Shown in pieces: positions 10,165-21,288 of a stretch of 42,436 nt of DNA. The DNA is from Reclinomonas americana ATCC 50394 (taxonomy: Eukaryota > Jakobida > Jakobea > Jakobida). The DNA is taken from NCBI GenBank assembly GCA_048213135.1, contig PS015196.1, positions 41,224 to 83,659 of the forward strand, in the 5' to 3' direction. Numbering within the stretch: position 1 is the first letter of the stretch; every line of letters starts with the position of its first letter. The position numbers and the translations under genes are program-made. The notes below the pieces were generated by a model. That model made no database searches. It worked only from the letters and a program-made list of their open reading frames with translations, and was not told where the DNA came from.

Positions 10165-13100
10165 GTGCGTGTGTGTGTGTGCAGCATTCTCTCTCGTGGA
10201 TGTTTCATCATGCTGACACGATGTTGCGAAACACAGTCCTGTGGGGTTGGACATGGATCTGCAGACGACGACGCTCTATGTTGGTGATGTGCGTTCCTCA
10301 CAGTGAGGCGTGAGTGCTGTGTGTGTGTGGTATCTGTTTTCCGCTGGCCTTGTTGAAGTGTGGTGCCTGCTGTCGTGTTGCTTGGTGGATGATGTTATCG
10401 TTGTGTTTACCGTGTGTGATATTGCCTGTTCATTGTGTTCATGAGTGTATTCTTGTCACGAGGGCTGAAGACTGTGTGATCAATCCGTCATCTGTTTCCT
10501 CTTTCTCTCTCTCTCTCATTCACACTCTCCCACTCTTGTCTGCTGCTTTCTTTTTCTTGTTTCTTCATCTTATTGTTCTCTTTCTTGTTCTTGTTCCTGT
10601 TCTACTTCTTCTGGTCTTCTGATCCAACTTCTCGCCTCCCTCCGCTTCCTCCTCCTCTTTTATCCTCGATTCTTCCTCTCACCGCGAATTCACCACGTAT
10701 CGCTTCCACTACACAGGCCGACAACAACGCCGTTCGCAAAGTGACCTCAGATCGAACGACGTCCACTTTGGTGGACAACAGCACCAACTTGAATGGCTCG
10801 CCTCTGATCGACAGTGCGTTCAATGTCGCCTACGATTCATCGTCGCAATACGTGTACTTTAGCTCGTACAACACGCACACCATTCGGTACGTATGCAAGT
10901 GTGAATACGCTCGTCGACTGTTATGCGGTCTCTGACTTGCTATTGGATGCATGCAGTCGCATCAAGAGCGACGGAACTGGCGCGACATTGTTCTGCGGAC
11001 ATCAAAATACGAGCGGCACCACCGACGGCGATTGTTTGACGACAGCTACGTTGACTCAACCTTCTTCGTTTGCGGTCGATCAGGCTCGTAATGTGTTGTA
11101 CGTGGGCTCTGGCACCAACTTGGTCATTCGCCAAATCGATTTGGCTTCGAACCAAGTGACGACGATTGCGGGCACTGGGGCGACTGGATCAGATGATGGA
11201 GCTGCGCTCAGTGCGACTTTCCAGTCGACCTTCAGCGTTGTTCTGGATATTACACGCGATGTGCTGTATGTTGGCGAGCGCGATCATGCTAGTATTCGTC
11301 AACTCGACCTGTCGAGTATGGATGTTTCAACCATCATTCATGGGCCAGCGGGTAGTGTGAACGGTCCACTGGCGAGTGCGCGGTTCCAATATGCGGTATG
11401 TACCACTTATTGCCTGTTTTGTATTGTGATTCCAATAATTGAACTGAGACGCTGCTCTGTGTGCAGTTTGGCATTGTCGTCGACGGCAATCGGTTGTACG
11501 CCGCTGGTGAGTCGAAGAAGATAAGGGAGGTCCCGTGATTTGTCGGGCGGATAGAGCATCTCAAATGGCGTTGTGGGTTCAGATCCGAATGAGAGTGTGA
11601 TATATGTAATCAAATTGCAACCGTCGACTGTGCGGCTCACGGCATCGCCGAGCACGACCGGGGCCGGCTCCTCGGTGTCGGTATCCAAGGCTGTCGCGCA
11701 ACTCAACAGCGGAGCGACGTACTACTTCCGCGCAGTGACTGTACTGTCCGACTCGACAGTGCTCACCGGATCGACACTGTCGTTCACGAGTGCGTCTGCG
11801 TGTGTGTGCTTTATTGTGCATGTATTGATGGACTGCAGTATCTCACACTGGTCGTATGTGGTGTGCAGCATCTGGCGCACTGACGACAGGGTTCTCACCG
11901 ACATCGATTGCAGCGACAACGAGCAATGTGCAGATTGTGGTGACGGGTGTGAACTTGTTGACGAGCGATGTGGTGCAGGTGGAGTCGGGGGCAACGTGCA
12001 GTGGCAGTGGGACGGCACTGACGCACGTGTCGGTGTCGAGTGATGGGACGACGAAAACTGTCAAGACGCCGAGTCCGTCGACGGCGCTGACGAATGGACT
12101 GTACTCTGTGTGGTACGTGGTTGTTGAAGGAGAAGAGAAGAGAGGGAGGGAGAGAGGGAGAGAGNNNNNNNNNNNNNNNNNNNNNNNNNNNNNNNNNNNN
12201 NNNNNNNNNNNNNNNNNNNNNNNNNNNNNNNNNNNNNNNNNNNNNNNNNNNNNNNNNNNNNNNNNNNNNNNNNNNNNNNNNNNNNNNNNNNNNNNNNNNN
12301 NNNNNNNNNNNNNNNNNNNNNNNNNNNNNNNNNNNNNNNNNNNNNNNNNNNNNNNNNNNNNNNNNNNNNNNNNNNNNNNNNNNNNNNNNNNNNNNNNNNN
12401 NNNNNNNNNNNNNNNNNNNNNNNNNNNNNNNNNNNNNNNNNNNNNNNNNNNNNNNNNNNNNNNNNNNNNNNNNNNNNNNNNNNNNNNNNNNNNNNNNNNN
12501 NNNNNNNNNNNNNNNNNNNNNNNNNNNNNNNNNNNNNNNNNNNNNNNNNNNNNNNNNNNNNNNNNNNNNNNNNNNNNNNNNNNNNNNNNNNNNNNNNNNN
12601 NNNNNNNNNNNNNNNNNNNNNNNNNNNNNNNNNNNNNNNNNNNNNNNNNNNNNNNNNNNNNNNNNNNNNNNNNNNNNNNNNNNNNNNNNNNNNNNNNNNN
12701 NNNNNNNNNNNNNNNNNNNNNNNNNNNNNNNNNNNNNNNNNNNNNNNNNNNNNNNNNNNNNNNNNNNNNNNNNNNNNNNNNNNNNNNNNNNNNNNNNNNN
12801 NNNNNNNNNNNNNNNNNNNNNNNGAATGGCGATGCATCTACGGCGCGGTTTAGCAGGTGTGTGTGGTATTGTGTGTCTGAGATTACCGTCGTTTTTAACG
12901 TCTTGCGTCTGACATGTCGTCGATGTTGTTTGTGTGCGTCTGCAGTCCACGAGGCCTCGCCATTGATCTGGAGTCGAGCACACTGTTTGTTGCTGATGTG
13001 CGTGAGACACCGGGTATTTCCTTCGCTCTATGTCTATGTCACGCGCACACGAGTTTCCACGATGCACACTCTTCGTTCCTTCTTGCCACCCCCCCCTGTG

Positions 13101-13794
13101 ATGCTGCTGCTATGTTTGTGTCATTCCTTTTTGAAACACAATTTCTCTTCATCTCTGCTTGGCTGTAAACTGTTGGCCATGTGCGTCCTATGAACTCACT
13201 TCTGTTATCACAGTCATCAAATAACGCCATTCGACGAGTGTCGTCGACTGGGTACACGACATCGTTGGTTACCAGCAGCAGTGCCACGCCGGCTCCGGAC
13301 TTCATCTACGGTGTGGTGTACGATGCGGGCAACGAGGTGTTGTACTTTTCCGAGTTCAATAAGCATACAGTAAGGTTAGTGGCAGGTGGGAAATGAGCAT
13401 GGTGTGCTTCTCTGATACAACTGTTGGCGATGGTACTCGTTCACTCATGATTGTATCTTTGTATTCCCCCCTTTTTCACAGGCGTGTGAATGCCGACGGC
13501 TCGTCCCTCACACTACTCTGCGGGCAATACGGTACTGCTGGCGCTGCCGACGGTGACTGCTCAACCACTACACCAACATTCAACGAACCCGCGGGACTGG
13601 CGCTCGATCTGTCTGTCAACAAGCTGTACGTGGGATTACGTAGCGGTCGTAAGATTCGTCAACTGGACTTGGCGGCCAGTCCAGTGCAACTTGGCACTCT
13701 TGTTGGCCAAGATAGCATTGGGTACACTGTGGGCGCCGCTGCAACTGCCAAGTTCTCCGATCCACGCGCTTTGTATCTGGATGAAGTGCGACAG
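8504..13794 (+). CDS. Secreted NHL-repeat protein with Fn3-like and TIG-like domains (3' incomplete)
   Basis: This is a secreted or surface protein. Exons: 8504-8576, 9524-9750, 9826-9872, 9945-10061, 10237-10288, 10717-10886, 10957-11395, 11467-11506, 11583-11789, 11869-12112, gap, ...-12856, 12946-12997, 13214-13374, 13482-13794 (runs into a gap). All visible phases agree. Exon 1 encodes a signal peptide (MRGQSLSRLFLTLVCVACVV). A Ser/Thr-rich linker is followed by NHL strands such as GNLYVTDYANQCIRFVDI, LYVGDADNNAVRKV and NVLYVGSGTNLVIRQIDL. Next come an Fn3-like segment (LNSGATYYFRAVTV) and a TIG-like unit (TTGFSPTS, VTGVNLLTSD, SGATC). A second NHL block follows the gap (STLFVADSSNNAIRRV, NKLYVGLRSGRKIRQLDL). 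NHL repeats form beta-propellers that bind ligands. No catalytic motif is seen. The TIG unit matches those of the giant minus-strand gene. Confidence 0.82.
8969..9418. repeat. GA, TG and TC tracts with gap in NHL intron 1
   Basis: Intron 1 carries (GA)n near 8970-9000 and 9175-9187, (TG)n at 9147-9175, a gap at 9249-9363 and (TC)n at 9363-9418. GA comes before CT in the transcript sense. Confidence 0.9.
10113..10182. repeat. (TG)n microsatellite in NHL gene intron
   Basis: A long TG run lies in the intron between exons 9945-10061 and 10237-10288. Confidence 0.95.
12165..12823. other. Assembly gap (659 N) in NHL gene
   Basis: The gap begins in an intron after the TIG-like exon and ends inside an NHL-type exon (NGDASTARFS). 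It hides the end of the TIG unit and the start of the second NHL block. Confidence 0.95.
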
Positions 13795-14173
13795 NNNNNN
13801 NNNNNNNNNNNNNNNNNNNNNNNNNNNNNNNNNNNNNNNNNNNNNNNNNNNNNNNNNNNNNNNNNNNNNNNNNNNNNNNNNNNNNNNNNNNNNNNNNNNN
13901 NNNNNNNNNNNNNNNNNNNNNNNNNNNNNNNNNNNNNNNNNNNNNNNNNNNNNNNNNNNNNNNNNNNNNNNNNNNNNNNNNNNNNNNNNNNNNNNNNNNN
14001 NNNNNNNNNNNNNNNNNNNNNNNNNNNNNNNNNNNNNNNNNNNNNNNNNNNNNNNNNNNNNNNNNNNNNNNNNNNNNNNNNNNNNNNNNNNNNNNNNNNN
14101 NNNNNNNNNNNNNNNNNNNNNNNNNNNNNNNNNNNNNNNNNNNNNNNNNNNNNNNNNNNNNNNNNNNNNNNNN
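13795..14173. other. Assembly gap (379 N) at NHL gene 3' end
   Basis: The last visible NHL exon is open into this gap, so the stop codon is not seen. The 3' exons of the minus-strand gene starting at 14764 would also have to lie here. Confidence 0.9.
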
Positions 14174-14268
<95 letters not shown>

Positions 14269-14395
14269 CTCAAACACACTCGGACACAATCATCAAACAC
14301 CTTCCTCCATCCTCACACAATACACACACTCCATCTCTCTCTCTCTCACACACACACACACTCTCCCTCTCTCACTCTCTCATCACACAACTCCT
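14174..14395. repeat. (TC)n followed by CA/CT-rich tract
   Basis: A pure TC run to about 14263 is followed by ACACTC-type low-complexity sequence. No exon is supported here; it probably belongs to intron or spacer. Confidence 0.9.
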
Positions 14396-14469
14396 CCAAC
14401 GCGGACATGGCCAAGCAAACCCCCCCTCTCCACAAGACACGCACTTTCGTCACACACACAAACACTCAC

Positions 14470-14764
14470 CGACTTCCTCCTCCGGTGGCACCTCGCGCAC
14501 ACACGCAGCTAGTCTCCACAACCACACCGCCTGCTCCTCCTCACCACCTCCATACGACAACGCAGCGCTCTCCAGTTGCGCCAACAACTCCATGCACGCA
14601 CTCAAGGGAGCCGCCTGCTGATGCGCATAATAGACGGATACCTCTCCTTGTTGAGCACCTCCAGCACTTTCATTGGAGGGAGAGTGGTGGAGAGTTCCAT
14701 TTCCCAGTGAGATTGAAGTGTGGCGTTCTCCACGGCCACTTCCGCCACCCGCGAAGCTGGCCAT
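14470..14764 (-). CDS. First exon of an unidentified gene
   Basis: I do not recognise this protein. The exon starts at ATG 14764 (MASFAGGGSGRGERHTSISL) and ends in phase 1 at a GTGAGT donor (14469). It gives 98 codons with acidic and Leu-rich stretches (LLAQLESAALSYGG, EEEQAVWLWRLAACV). The remainder would lie in or beyond the 13795-14173 gap. The same N-terminal segment (ERHTSISLGNGTLHHSPSNE) recurs in two upstream tandem copies with the reading frame kept, which supports coding. The function cannot be inferred. Confidence 0.4.
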
Positions 14765-15030
14765 AGAAGGGTGAAGAGTATGTGAGAGAAAGCGCACTGT
14801 GCACTCTCTCACGAGTGACTGTGATTGTGATTGTGTTGCGAAAGGACAGTCGGACACTCTTGAAGTTCGCGGTTTTGACAGTTGTCTCTGCGGCGACAGA
14901 GGACATGGTGAATTCGTTGATGCTACTTGTGATATGCATACCCCACTTCTGTTTCTCTTTGCTGGAGGAGCTCGGGCTTGAAGTGCTTGCAAATCCGAAC
15001 ACGACGATCGGTATTTCTCTTTTCTTTCTT

Positions 15031-15210
15031 CATGCATGCACTCAAGGGAGCCGCTTGCTGATGCGCATAATAGACGGATACTTCTCCAGGTGCACCTGCT
15101 CCTCCACTCTCGTTGGAGGGAGAGTGGTGGAGAGTTCCATTTCCCAGTGAGATAGAAGTGTGGCGTTCTCCGCGACTGTTGCCTCCAGCGCCACCCGCGA
15201 AGCTGGCCAT
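15031..15210 (-). pseudogene. Second copy of the 14764 exon 5' part
   Basis: It begins MASFAGGAGGNSRGERHTSI and matches the first exon of the minus-strand gene through APLSACM. It then diverges into a different tail and a stop near 14923. It is likely a partial tandem duplicate, although an alternative first exon or promoter cannot be excluded. Confidence 0.5.
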
Positions 15211-15474
15211 TGAGTAGAAGAAGAGTGTGTGAGAGACAGCGCACTGTGCACTCTCTCACGAGTGATTGTTTTGTGATTGATTGTGAAAGGACAGTCGGAC
15301 ACTCATGAAGTTCGCGGTTTTGACAGTTGTCTCTGCGGCGACGAAGGACATGGTGAATTCGTTGATGCTACTTGTGGTATGCATACTCTACTTCTGTTTT
15401 TCTTTGCTGGAGGAGCTCTGCGTGAAGTGCTTCCAAATCCGAACGCGACGATCGGTATTCCTCTTTTCTTTCTT

Positions 15475-15617
15475 CATGCATGCACTCAAAGGTGCTCCCT
15501 GCTGATGCGCATAATAGACGGGTACCTCTCCTTGTTGAGCACATCCACTTTCGTTGGAGGGAGAGTGATGCAGTGTTCCATTTCCCAGTGAGATAGAAGT
15601 GTGGCGTTCTCTACTGC
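15475..15617 (-). pseudogene. Third, start-less copy of the 14764 exon
   Basis: The frame encodes ERHTSISLGNGTLHHSPSNE and APLSACM but lacks the MASFAGG start. This is consistent with a decayed duplicate. Confidence 0.5.
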
Positions 15618-15722
15618 ACAAGACTTGCGCGTTGCGCACACTCCCACAAGTGATCGTAATTGTAAAGGACAGTGTGCTGTCTTCACTCTTGAGAACAAGA
15701 TGCACGCGACGACATGTGCATG

Positions 15723-17999
15723 TCATTCGCTCTTGACGACGGGCAGCGTGTTGGCGGCCCACGGAGACGCAGGATCGATGAGAGGATCGATCGGGGTGCC
15801 GGCCTTGATGAGCTCTGTGTTGGGTGCAAGGATGAGTCACCGACAGAGCGCGCCTGCACTCTCTTGTGTCGCACCTTCCGAGTGAGCCTCCCACACGGCG
15901 CGGTATTGGTAGAATGGGATGGTGGGGAACAGGTGGTGGATGTTGTGGTAGTTCTGCGCGCGAAGATCACAGAGTGAGAGTTACGAAAAGTTGCACCGCG
16001 TCTCTTTCCAAGACGGACCTGATACAGAAGCGGGATGGTCAGATCCATGCCGTTGACGGCAAACAAGCCGTCGATGCGACTCGTGCAGCGGACCAGGCTC
16101 TCCGCGCGTGCCACCTGCGCGCCAGAGGAATAAGTCACGCTGTCAACATCTGCGACGCGTGCTGCACGCAACTGCATGCGGCCGATGGGGCGCATAGTCG
16201 AACGAGAAGGCGAGAATGGCCGAGGCCAGCACCTTGGGGATCACCCATTTGACAAAGACGGCCGTACCGAGTCCATGCATGCAGCAGTACACGACGAGTC
16301 CGTAGTTGGCGACGAGCCACGCGACGCTTTCGAGGAAGCTGGACAGCGAGTGCTCCTCTGCGGAAGGTGAAGTGAGAGGGCAGGGAGGGGACGAGGACGG
16401 TGATTGGTGACGCAACTGACGCGGGAGAAATAGTGATAATAGTACGCTCCCTGTTGAGAGATGAGCACGAGATGCGATCAAACAGTGAGCGAGGAGGCCG
16501 CACCTCTTGCGTGAGCCAGTGGAGTGGAAGAAGGATCTGCGTAGGGAGGAGGGTAGGTGAGTGACGGTGGAGCGTAGCGGGATGCGAAGGAGGCGCACCT
16601 TGGGTCCTTTGCCAGCCCTGTATGATGGAGAGGGTGGAGTGAGCAGATGGTGAGAAGAGACACGCACGCAGAAGAGAGCGCACCAGGTGTCGGGATCAAG
16701 AGCCGGATTGTTGGTGTGCTTGTGGTGCTGCAAGTGCAGGAAGCGGAAGGCAGGGAATGGCTGTGTGCGCATGGGAAGCAAGTGAGTACATTGTGATGTG
16801 AGGCAGACGCCCATAAGTCACCAACACACCGCCTGGAAAATGAACTGCAACATCGCTGGATGAGAAAGACGGCAAAGGAGAGCGACTCTGGCGAGAGACA
16901 CGCAACAGCACTGCAGCGACCGATGAGCCCGTTCAGCCATGCGTACTCGCCCTTGCCGATTGCTGAAACAACGACAGTGAGAGACGGACGGAATGTGAAC
17001 TAAGAAGCGTGCGGCGAGACACTTGCATCGCACATGAGAATGGCAACAGATGCAACCGTGTGCCTGCGGTGCCGTGCGAAGCGAAAGAAGAAGTGTGTAG
17101 AACAGTATCGCACATGAGAATGGGGACAGATACAACGCGTGTGCCGTGTGTTGTGAAAGGAGTGTGGTGGAGCTGTACTCTTGTTTCGAGTGCGAGAGTG
17201 GGGGAATAATACTTGACGAGGTGAGTTGCGAGCATGCGTATGCTGCGTGACTCTTGTATCGCTGTCTCCCTCACGATAGAAAGGAAGCAGGCGCTGCGAG
17301 CCTCTATCATATCAAGGAAGAGATCACGTCGGAAGCGCTCCTCATCGTCTCACTGTGCCCCATTGGTCTCTCCGTCTCTCACACTCGTCTCCACAGCAAG
17401 ACCACTCGAACTCAGTCTCCCAGTCTCTCTCTGCCTGAATACGAATCTCATCAGGCCTCACATCTCTTCTCTCTCTTGTCTCTTGTCTCTTCTCTCATGT
17501 TCTCTCTGTCTTTGTCTCTTCTCTCTCTCTCTCTCTCACTCTTTATCTCTTTGTGTGCGTGTCTCTCCCAGTCTGAAGACTTCTTTTAACCTGTCTCTTC
17601 TTTCTTGCTCTCTCCGTCTCTGTCTCTTCTCTCTCCCCTTTCTTCATCGTCCTCCCTCTCCCTCTCTCTCCCTCTCTCCCTCTCTCTCTCTCTCACACAC
17701 ACACATTCTTCCGCAATCAATGCAATACACAGTCATTTCCCCCCTTTCTCTCCCTCTCCCCCCTCTCTCTCCCTCCCCCCTTTTCCCCATCACACACCTC
17801 CATGTACCGCATCATGCATCGGCGTGAACACCACAAAGATGGCGAGCACACTGCACGCGGCCGCCACCACGCCACTCTCCATTGCCCACAGCACATACGC
17901 GAAAGAAACACTGGTCGCCGCCCACAGCGCCACCGTCGGCCACGCGATCGACGGGCATCGCAGAAGCTCGCTGTCGACGCGGATGGGCACTCCAGACAT
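15723..17999 (-). CDS. Membrane fatty-acid desaturase / carotene hydroxylase-like protein
   Basis: This is a di-iron membrane enzyme of the FA_desaturase family, with the carotene-hydroxylase-like branch as the best guess. Exons: 17999-17798, 16962-16921, 16855-16830, 16760-16684, 16617-16599, 16536-16504, 16450-16417, 16357-16173, 16114-16019, 15953-15875, 15814-15723. Every junction is in phase. The three histidine boxes are present: PMHDAVHGA across the first intron, HLQHHKHTN, and NYHNIHHLFP, with a further DYAPHRPH. Several hydrophobic stretches precede and separate them. The protein ends AANTLPVVKSE (TGA). The start ATG 17999 gives MSGVPIRVDSELL. An alternative first exon, 18253-18141 (MGKQRARKRCDRTFSIS), would splice in phase to 17970. 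The substrate, fatty acid or carotenoid, cannot be told from sequence. At 19 to 42 nt several exons are very short. Confidence 0.85.
17028..17187. repeat. ~80 bp tandem repeat in desaturase intron
   Basis: TCGCACATGAGAATGG starts at 17028 and again at 17108, with the following ~60 nt partly conserved. It lies in the first intron of the desaturase gene. Confidence 0.6.
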
Positions 18000-19158
18000 G
18001 GGGAGGAACGAGAGAGATGAAGGAGAGAGAGAGAGAGAAGTGACGGACACGGCGGACGTGGGTTGTACAAAAATCGATACATGTGAGTGGTTCGGGTTGC
18101 ATGAGGAGAGTGGAGAAGGGAGAGAGGCGTGTGTACTCACGTGCTATCTGGAGATTCAAAGGCCTCACAACGACGTCGACGTTTCAACAGCGTCGAATTC
18201 ACCGATATCGAGAACGTGCGATCGCAGCGCTTGCGGGCTCGCTGCTTGCCCATTTGCACACACCACCACCGCCGGCACCATCCTCGCCAGCAGCACGATC
18301 ACCATCTCTTGAAACTACGACGAGGCCTCCCTTGCGTTGCTGGCCTCACCGATCCGGACACGACCAGTTTTTCGGCAGAACCAAGCAAGCAATCTTCCAC
18401 CCGCAGCAGCTGCGCCGCAGCCTCAGGGCTACTAGAACCATCGCGTCGCTGCTGCAGCACCCAGCTTCAACGAGTTCAGCGTCTACGTAGGCCGCTGACA
18501 CCATTTGCGCCACGAAATCCTTTCGAGGCCTCGGCGAACACGTGCGCGCGTTTGATTGGCTTTGCCTCCTGAAAGGGAAGATGACTGTTGGGGAAGATTT
18601 ATCTTTGTGTTGTATATTGTTGGTGTGCCAAGGTCATTGTCGGGAAGGGATTTGTGCGCGTTGTTGTTGTAATGCAATGTGGTGAATGAAGTGTTTTTTC
18701 CCTTTGTTGCTTGGCTCTTGGCGTTTCTCCGACCGTTGCAAGTGCCATGCACGACCGCAGCATACGCTGGGCATATATGCCAGTGCTTCCAACCCACAGC
18801 TCGGCTGCGTGGCGATACAGATCGCAGTTTTCCACTTGTTCGAAGTTCGGCCGGCGGGTTCGGAGAGCGAGAACGTGCACTGAGAACCTCCCCACTGCCA
18901 TCAAGACCAGTGCTAGAGAATGATCGAGGGACGTTTGTTCTCCTTGGCACGCAGCGCGACCGCAGGATCCAGATCTGCAAGAACTTCGAGGCATGAATTC
19001 GAACAAAAGACAACTTCGCAAGTGGCACGTGGACCAGCGCGACGGCACATCGCTGTGCCATTGCTCTGCAGCCAATCAGCAAGAGTGCACGCCGAGTTGC
19101 ACATCACCAATTACGCGCGCAGGACAACTTTACGTCACTGCATCTTCTTCTTTCGATC
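18000..19158. promoter_or_regulatory. Divergent intergenic region (desaturase / VOC)
   Basis: This region separates two divergent genes and should contain both promoters. The only exon candidate I support is the alternative desaturase exon 18253-18141. A GA-rich run lies near 18020. A dispersed repeat copy is at 18643-18700. Longer open frames here lack family resemblance and were not called. Confidence 0.45.
18643..18700. repeat. Dispersed repeat, copy 2
   Basis: It shares AAGGGATTTGTG, a GCGTTGTT-like middle and ATGTGGTGAATGAAGTG plus a T run with 8208-8268. It lies about 500 nt upstream of the VOC start. Confidence 0.6.
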
Positions 19159-19737
19159 ATGATTGCTGCGCTGTCACGACGAGTCGCTGGTGGTGTGCGA
19201 GGTGCGTGTGTGCAACTCACACATGCACAGTCGCTCTCTCTGTCTGTCTCTGTGAGGGGAACTGATTGTGCAATGAGCGCATCTTCTTCTCTCATTGTAG
19301 GATTCTGCGCGCAAACTGCCTCGCCCATTGGCAGTCGCTTCCACTTGGCGTTCCCTGTGCTGGACATTGAGGTGCAGCATGACAGAGAGAGAGAGAAGGA
19401 AAGAGAATGAGAGAGAGACAAGAGATGATTGCATGCTGTTTCATTCACGAGTGTGAGTAAGAGAGAGAGTAAGGGTGAGAGAGATTGTGTGTGTGACAGA
19501 GAGAGACAAGCGAGAGAGAGAGAGAGAGGAGAGAGACAAAGAGACAGAGAGAAAGAGACAAGAGATGATTGTGTGCTGTTGAACTCGAGAGCGTGTGTGA
19601 TAGTGAGAAGAGAGAGAGAGAAAGAGAGAATGAGAGTGTGTGTGAGAGAGAGAGAGAAAGGAGCGACAATAGAGAGAGACAAGAGATGATTGCTTGCAAG
19701 AGTTTTGAGTGTGCTTGAGAGGTGAGCGAGCGAAGAG

Positions 19738-19776
<39 letters not shown>

Positions 19777-21288
19777 TACGAGAGAGGAGAGTAGAGAGAG
19801 AGTGACGAGTAGAGTAGTAGTTAGTACGTTCGGTAGGTCGTACGTTTAGGTTTGGTTAGGACGGACGACGAGGACGACGTACGGTNNNNNNNNNNNNNNN
19901 NNNNNGAGAGAGAGAGAGAGAGAGAGAGAGCGATGCATTCTGGTCGACGCAGCAAGTAAACAGGGAAGAAGAGAGATGGAGAGACAGAGGCAGCAGTGCA
20001 TTCTGCTCGATACAGCAACATGAGCAGCACGTGGAGTGAGCTAGATGCTCTGTTGCTTGAGAGGACCTTTGCAGCGCAGCAGACATTGCATGAGAAGTTG
20101 GAAGCCACCCGAGGAGGATTCAAATTGCTTTTTAGAAGAGCTCTAGGTATTCGTTTGCAGCGAAGCATCTGGTGTAATGCACGCGCAGCGCGAAGTGGAA
20201 AGAGCCTGTGAAGCAGAAGCGCGTGACTCGCGATGTACGACTTGAAGTCGCTTCACAGTGTAGCAGAGTGTGTCTCGAGGAAGAAATTGCTTCCCGTTGC
20301 AGATCGGGGCTTCATTGTTTCCTGTTGCATCTGTTGCAGTTTGCCCCCAAGGCTCGTGGATCGACTTTGATTTCGATGTTGCGTGCCGATCCCTCCGCTG
20401 CTTTCTTGCTTTTGAAGTGTGCGCCTCACGCTCTTGTTCCAGGGCCACCAAATCTCGGCGCACATTGCTGTCGGTGAGTCGCTCTGCCGCGTATCCCTCC
20501 TTGGCACTGTAGCTGTGTTGCCTGCTGCCTCAGCTCGTGCATTCTCGTCATTCCTACCCTCATTCTCACTCGTACTCTCATCTCCTGTTCGAAGTCTGTC
20601 TTCTTTTTGTGCGCTCTTCCATCGCCGTCGTATCCTGCGTTCTCGCCACTCATTCACTCTCTCGCTCTCTCTCTTCTCTCTCTCTCTCTCTCTCTCGCTC
20701 TATCCTGTGCTCTCCAACTCTCTCTTTATCTTCGCCTTCCCCTTCCCCCTTATTCTCCTCTCATTCCCTGCTCGCAGACGAATGCAAGGCTCAGATCGCC
20801 AAGAACGCTGTCGACGGCGACGCAGTGCCGGTGCGCCACTTTGGCCTCATTTTGACCTGGCCGCGATGGCAGTTGCTGGGTGAGTCATGTCATGCCACAA
20901 GCATCCTTCCACGCCACTCACGCCATGCTTGAACAGCCGACAAGCTGGAGGAGAACAAGGTTGATTTTGTGATTGAGCCGAAGAGTTGCGTTCCGCGAGT
21001 GCCTAGCGGTGTACACCGCGCTGTTCTACTGACGCTGTTTCGCCCGCAGTCCGCTTCGTGGGCGAGCCGGGCGAGCAAGGAACAGTTGCGTCAGATGACT
21101 GTCCCTCTCCCTACCCGCCTCCCTCAATCACTTCTCTCGACGCAGTTCTTCATTCGCGACCCGTCGGGCAACGTGCTGGAAGTTGCGTGCTTGCGGGCCT
21201 TGTCACGGGCGCCAGCAGTTTCTCACTCGCGCACTTGCAGTTCAAGTCTTTCAAGGACATTGACGCGTCGGTGTTTGCCACCGACTGA
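19159..21288 (+). CDS. VOC-superfamily (glyoxalase/dioxygenase-fold) protein
   Basis: This is a vicinal-oxygen-chelate fold protein close to a bacterial glyoxalase/bleomycin-resistance-type family. The reaction is unknown. Exons: 19159-19201, 19301-19371, (20083-20146 uncertain), 20340-20377, 20443-20473, 20778-20879, 20937-20984, 21050-21084, 21146-21181, 21241-21288. Apart from the uncertain exon, phases are fully consistent. Motifs in order are FHLAFPVLDIE, CPQGSWIDFDFD, GHQISAHIAV, VDGDAVPVRHFG, IRFVGEPGEQGT, FFIRDPSGNVLE and FKSF. Likely metal ligands are the His of FHLAFP, the His of RHFG and the Glu of NVLE. The N-terminus MIAALSRRVAGGVRG looks like an organelle presequence (inference). 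The segment equivalent to the usual ARxFYxxxLG helix is weak in the uncertain exon (EATRGGFKLLFRRAL). Four introns use the donor GTTGCGT. Confidence 0.83.
19382..19950. repeat. (GA)n-rich intron tract of VOC gene
   Basis: GAGAGA-dominated sequence contains repeats of GAGACAAGAGATGATTG at about 19407, 19554 and 19676, and a 20-N gap at 19886-19905. It lies in the long second intron. Confidence 0.9.

Larger units (their letters stand above)
14591..15680. repeat. ~440 bp tandem repeat, about 2.5 copies
   Basis: The landmark ATGCGCATAATAGACGG occurs at 14621, 15061 and 15505, giving periods of 440 and 444 nt. Each unit contains the 5' coding part of the minus-strand exon plus its upstream region. 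Other landmarks are GGACAGTCGGACACTC and GTGGCGTTCTC. The third copy is shortened inside. The copies differ by scattered substitutions, so this is not an assembly duplicate. Confidence 0.88.

Noticed and set aside
15305-15505. 66-residue plus-strand frame starting MKFAVLTVVSAATKDMVNSL with hydrophobic stretches
   Set aside because: It lies within the 440-bp tandem repeat opposite the conserved minus-strand frame. The sister copy lacks the ATG and diverges, so coding is unsupported.
18483-19082. 199-residue minus-strand open frame
   Set aside because: It has no family resemblance, overlaps the dispersed repeat, and sits in a divergent promoter region.
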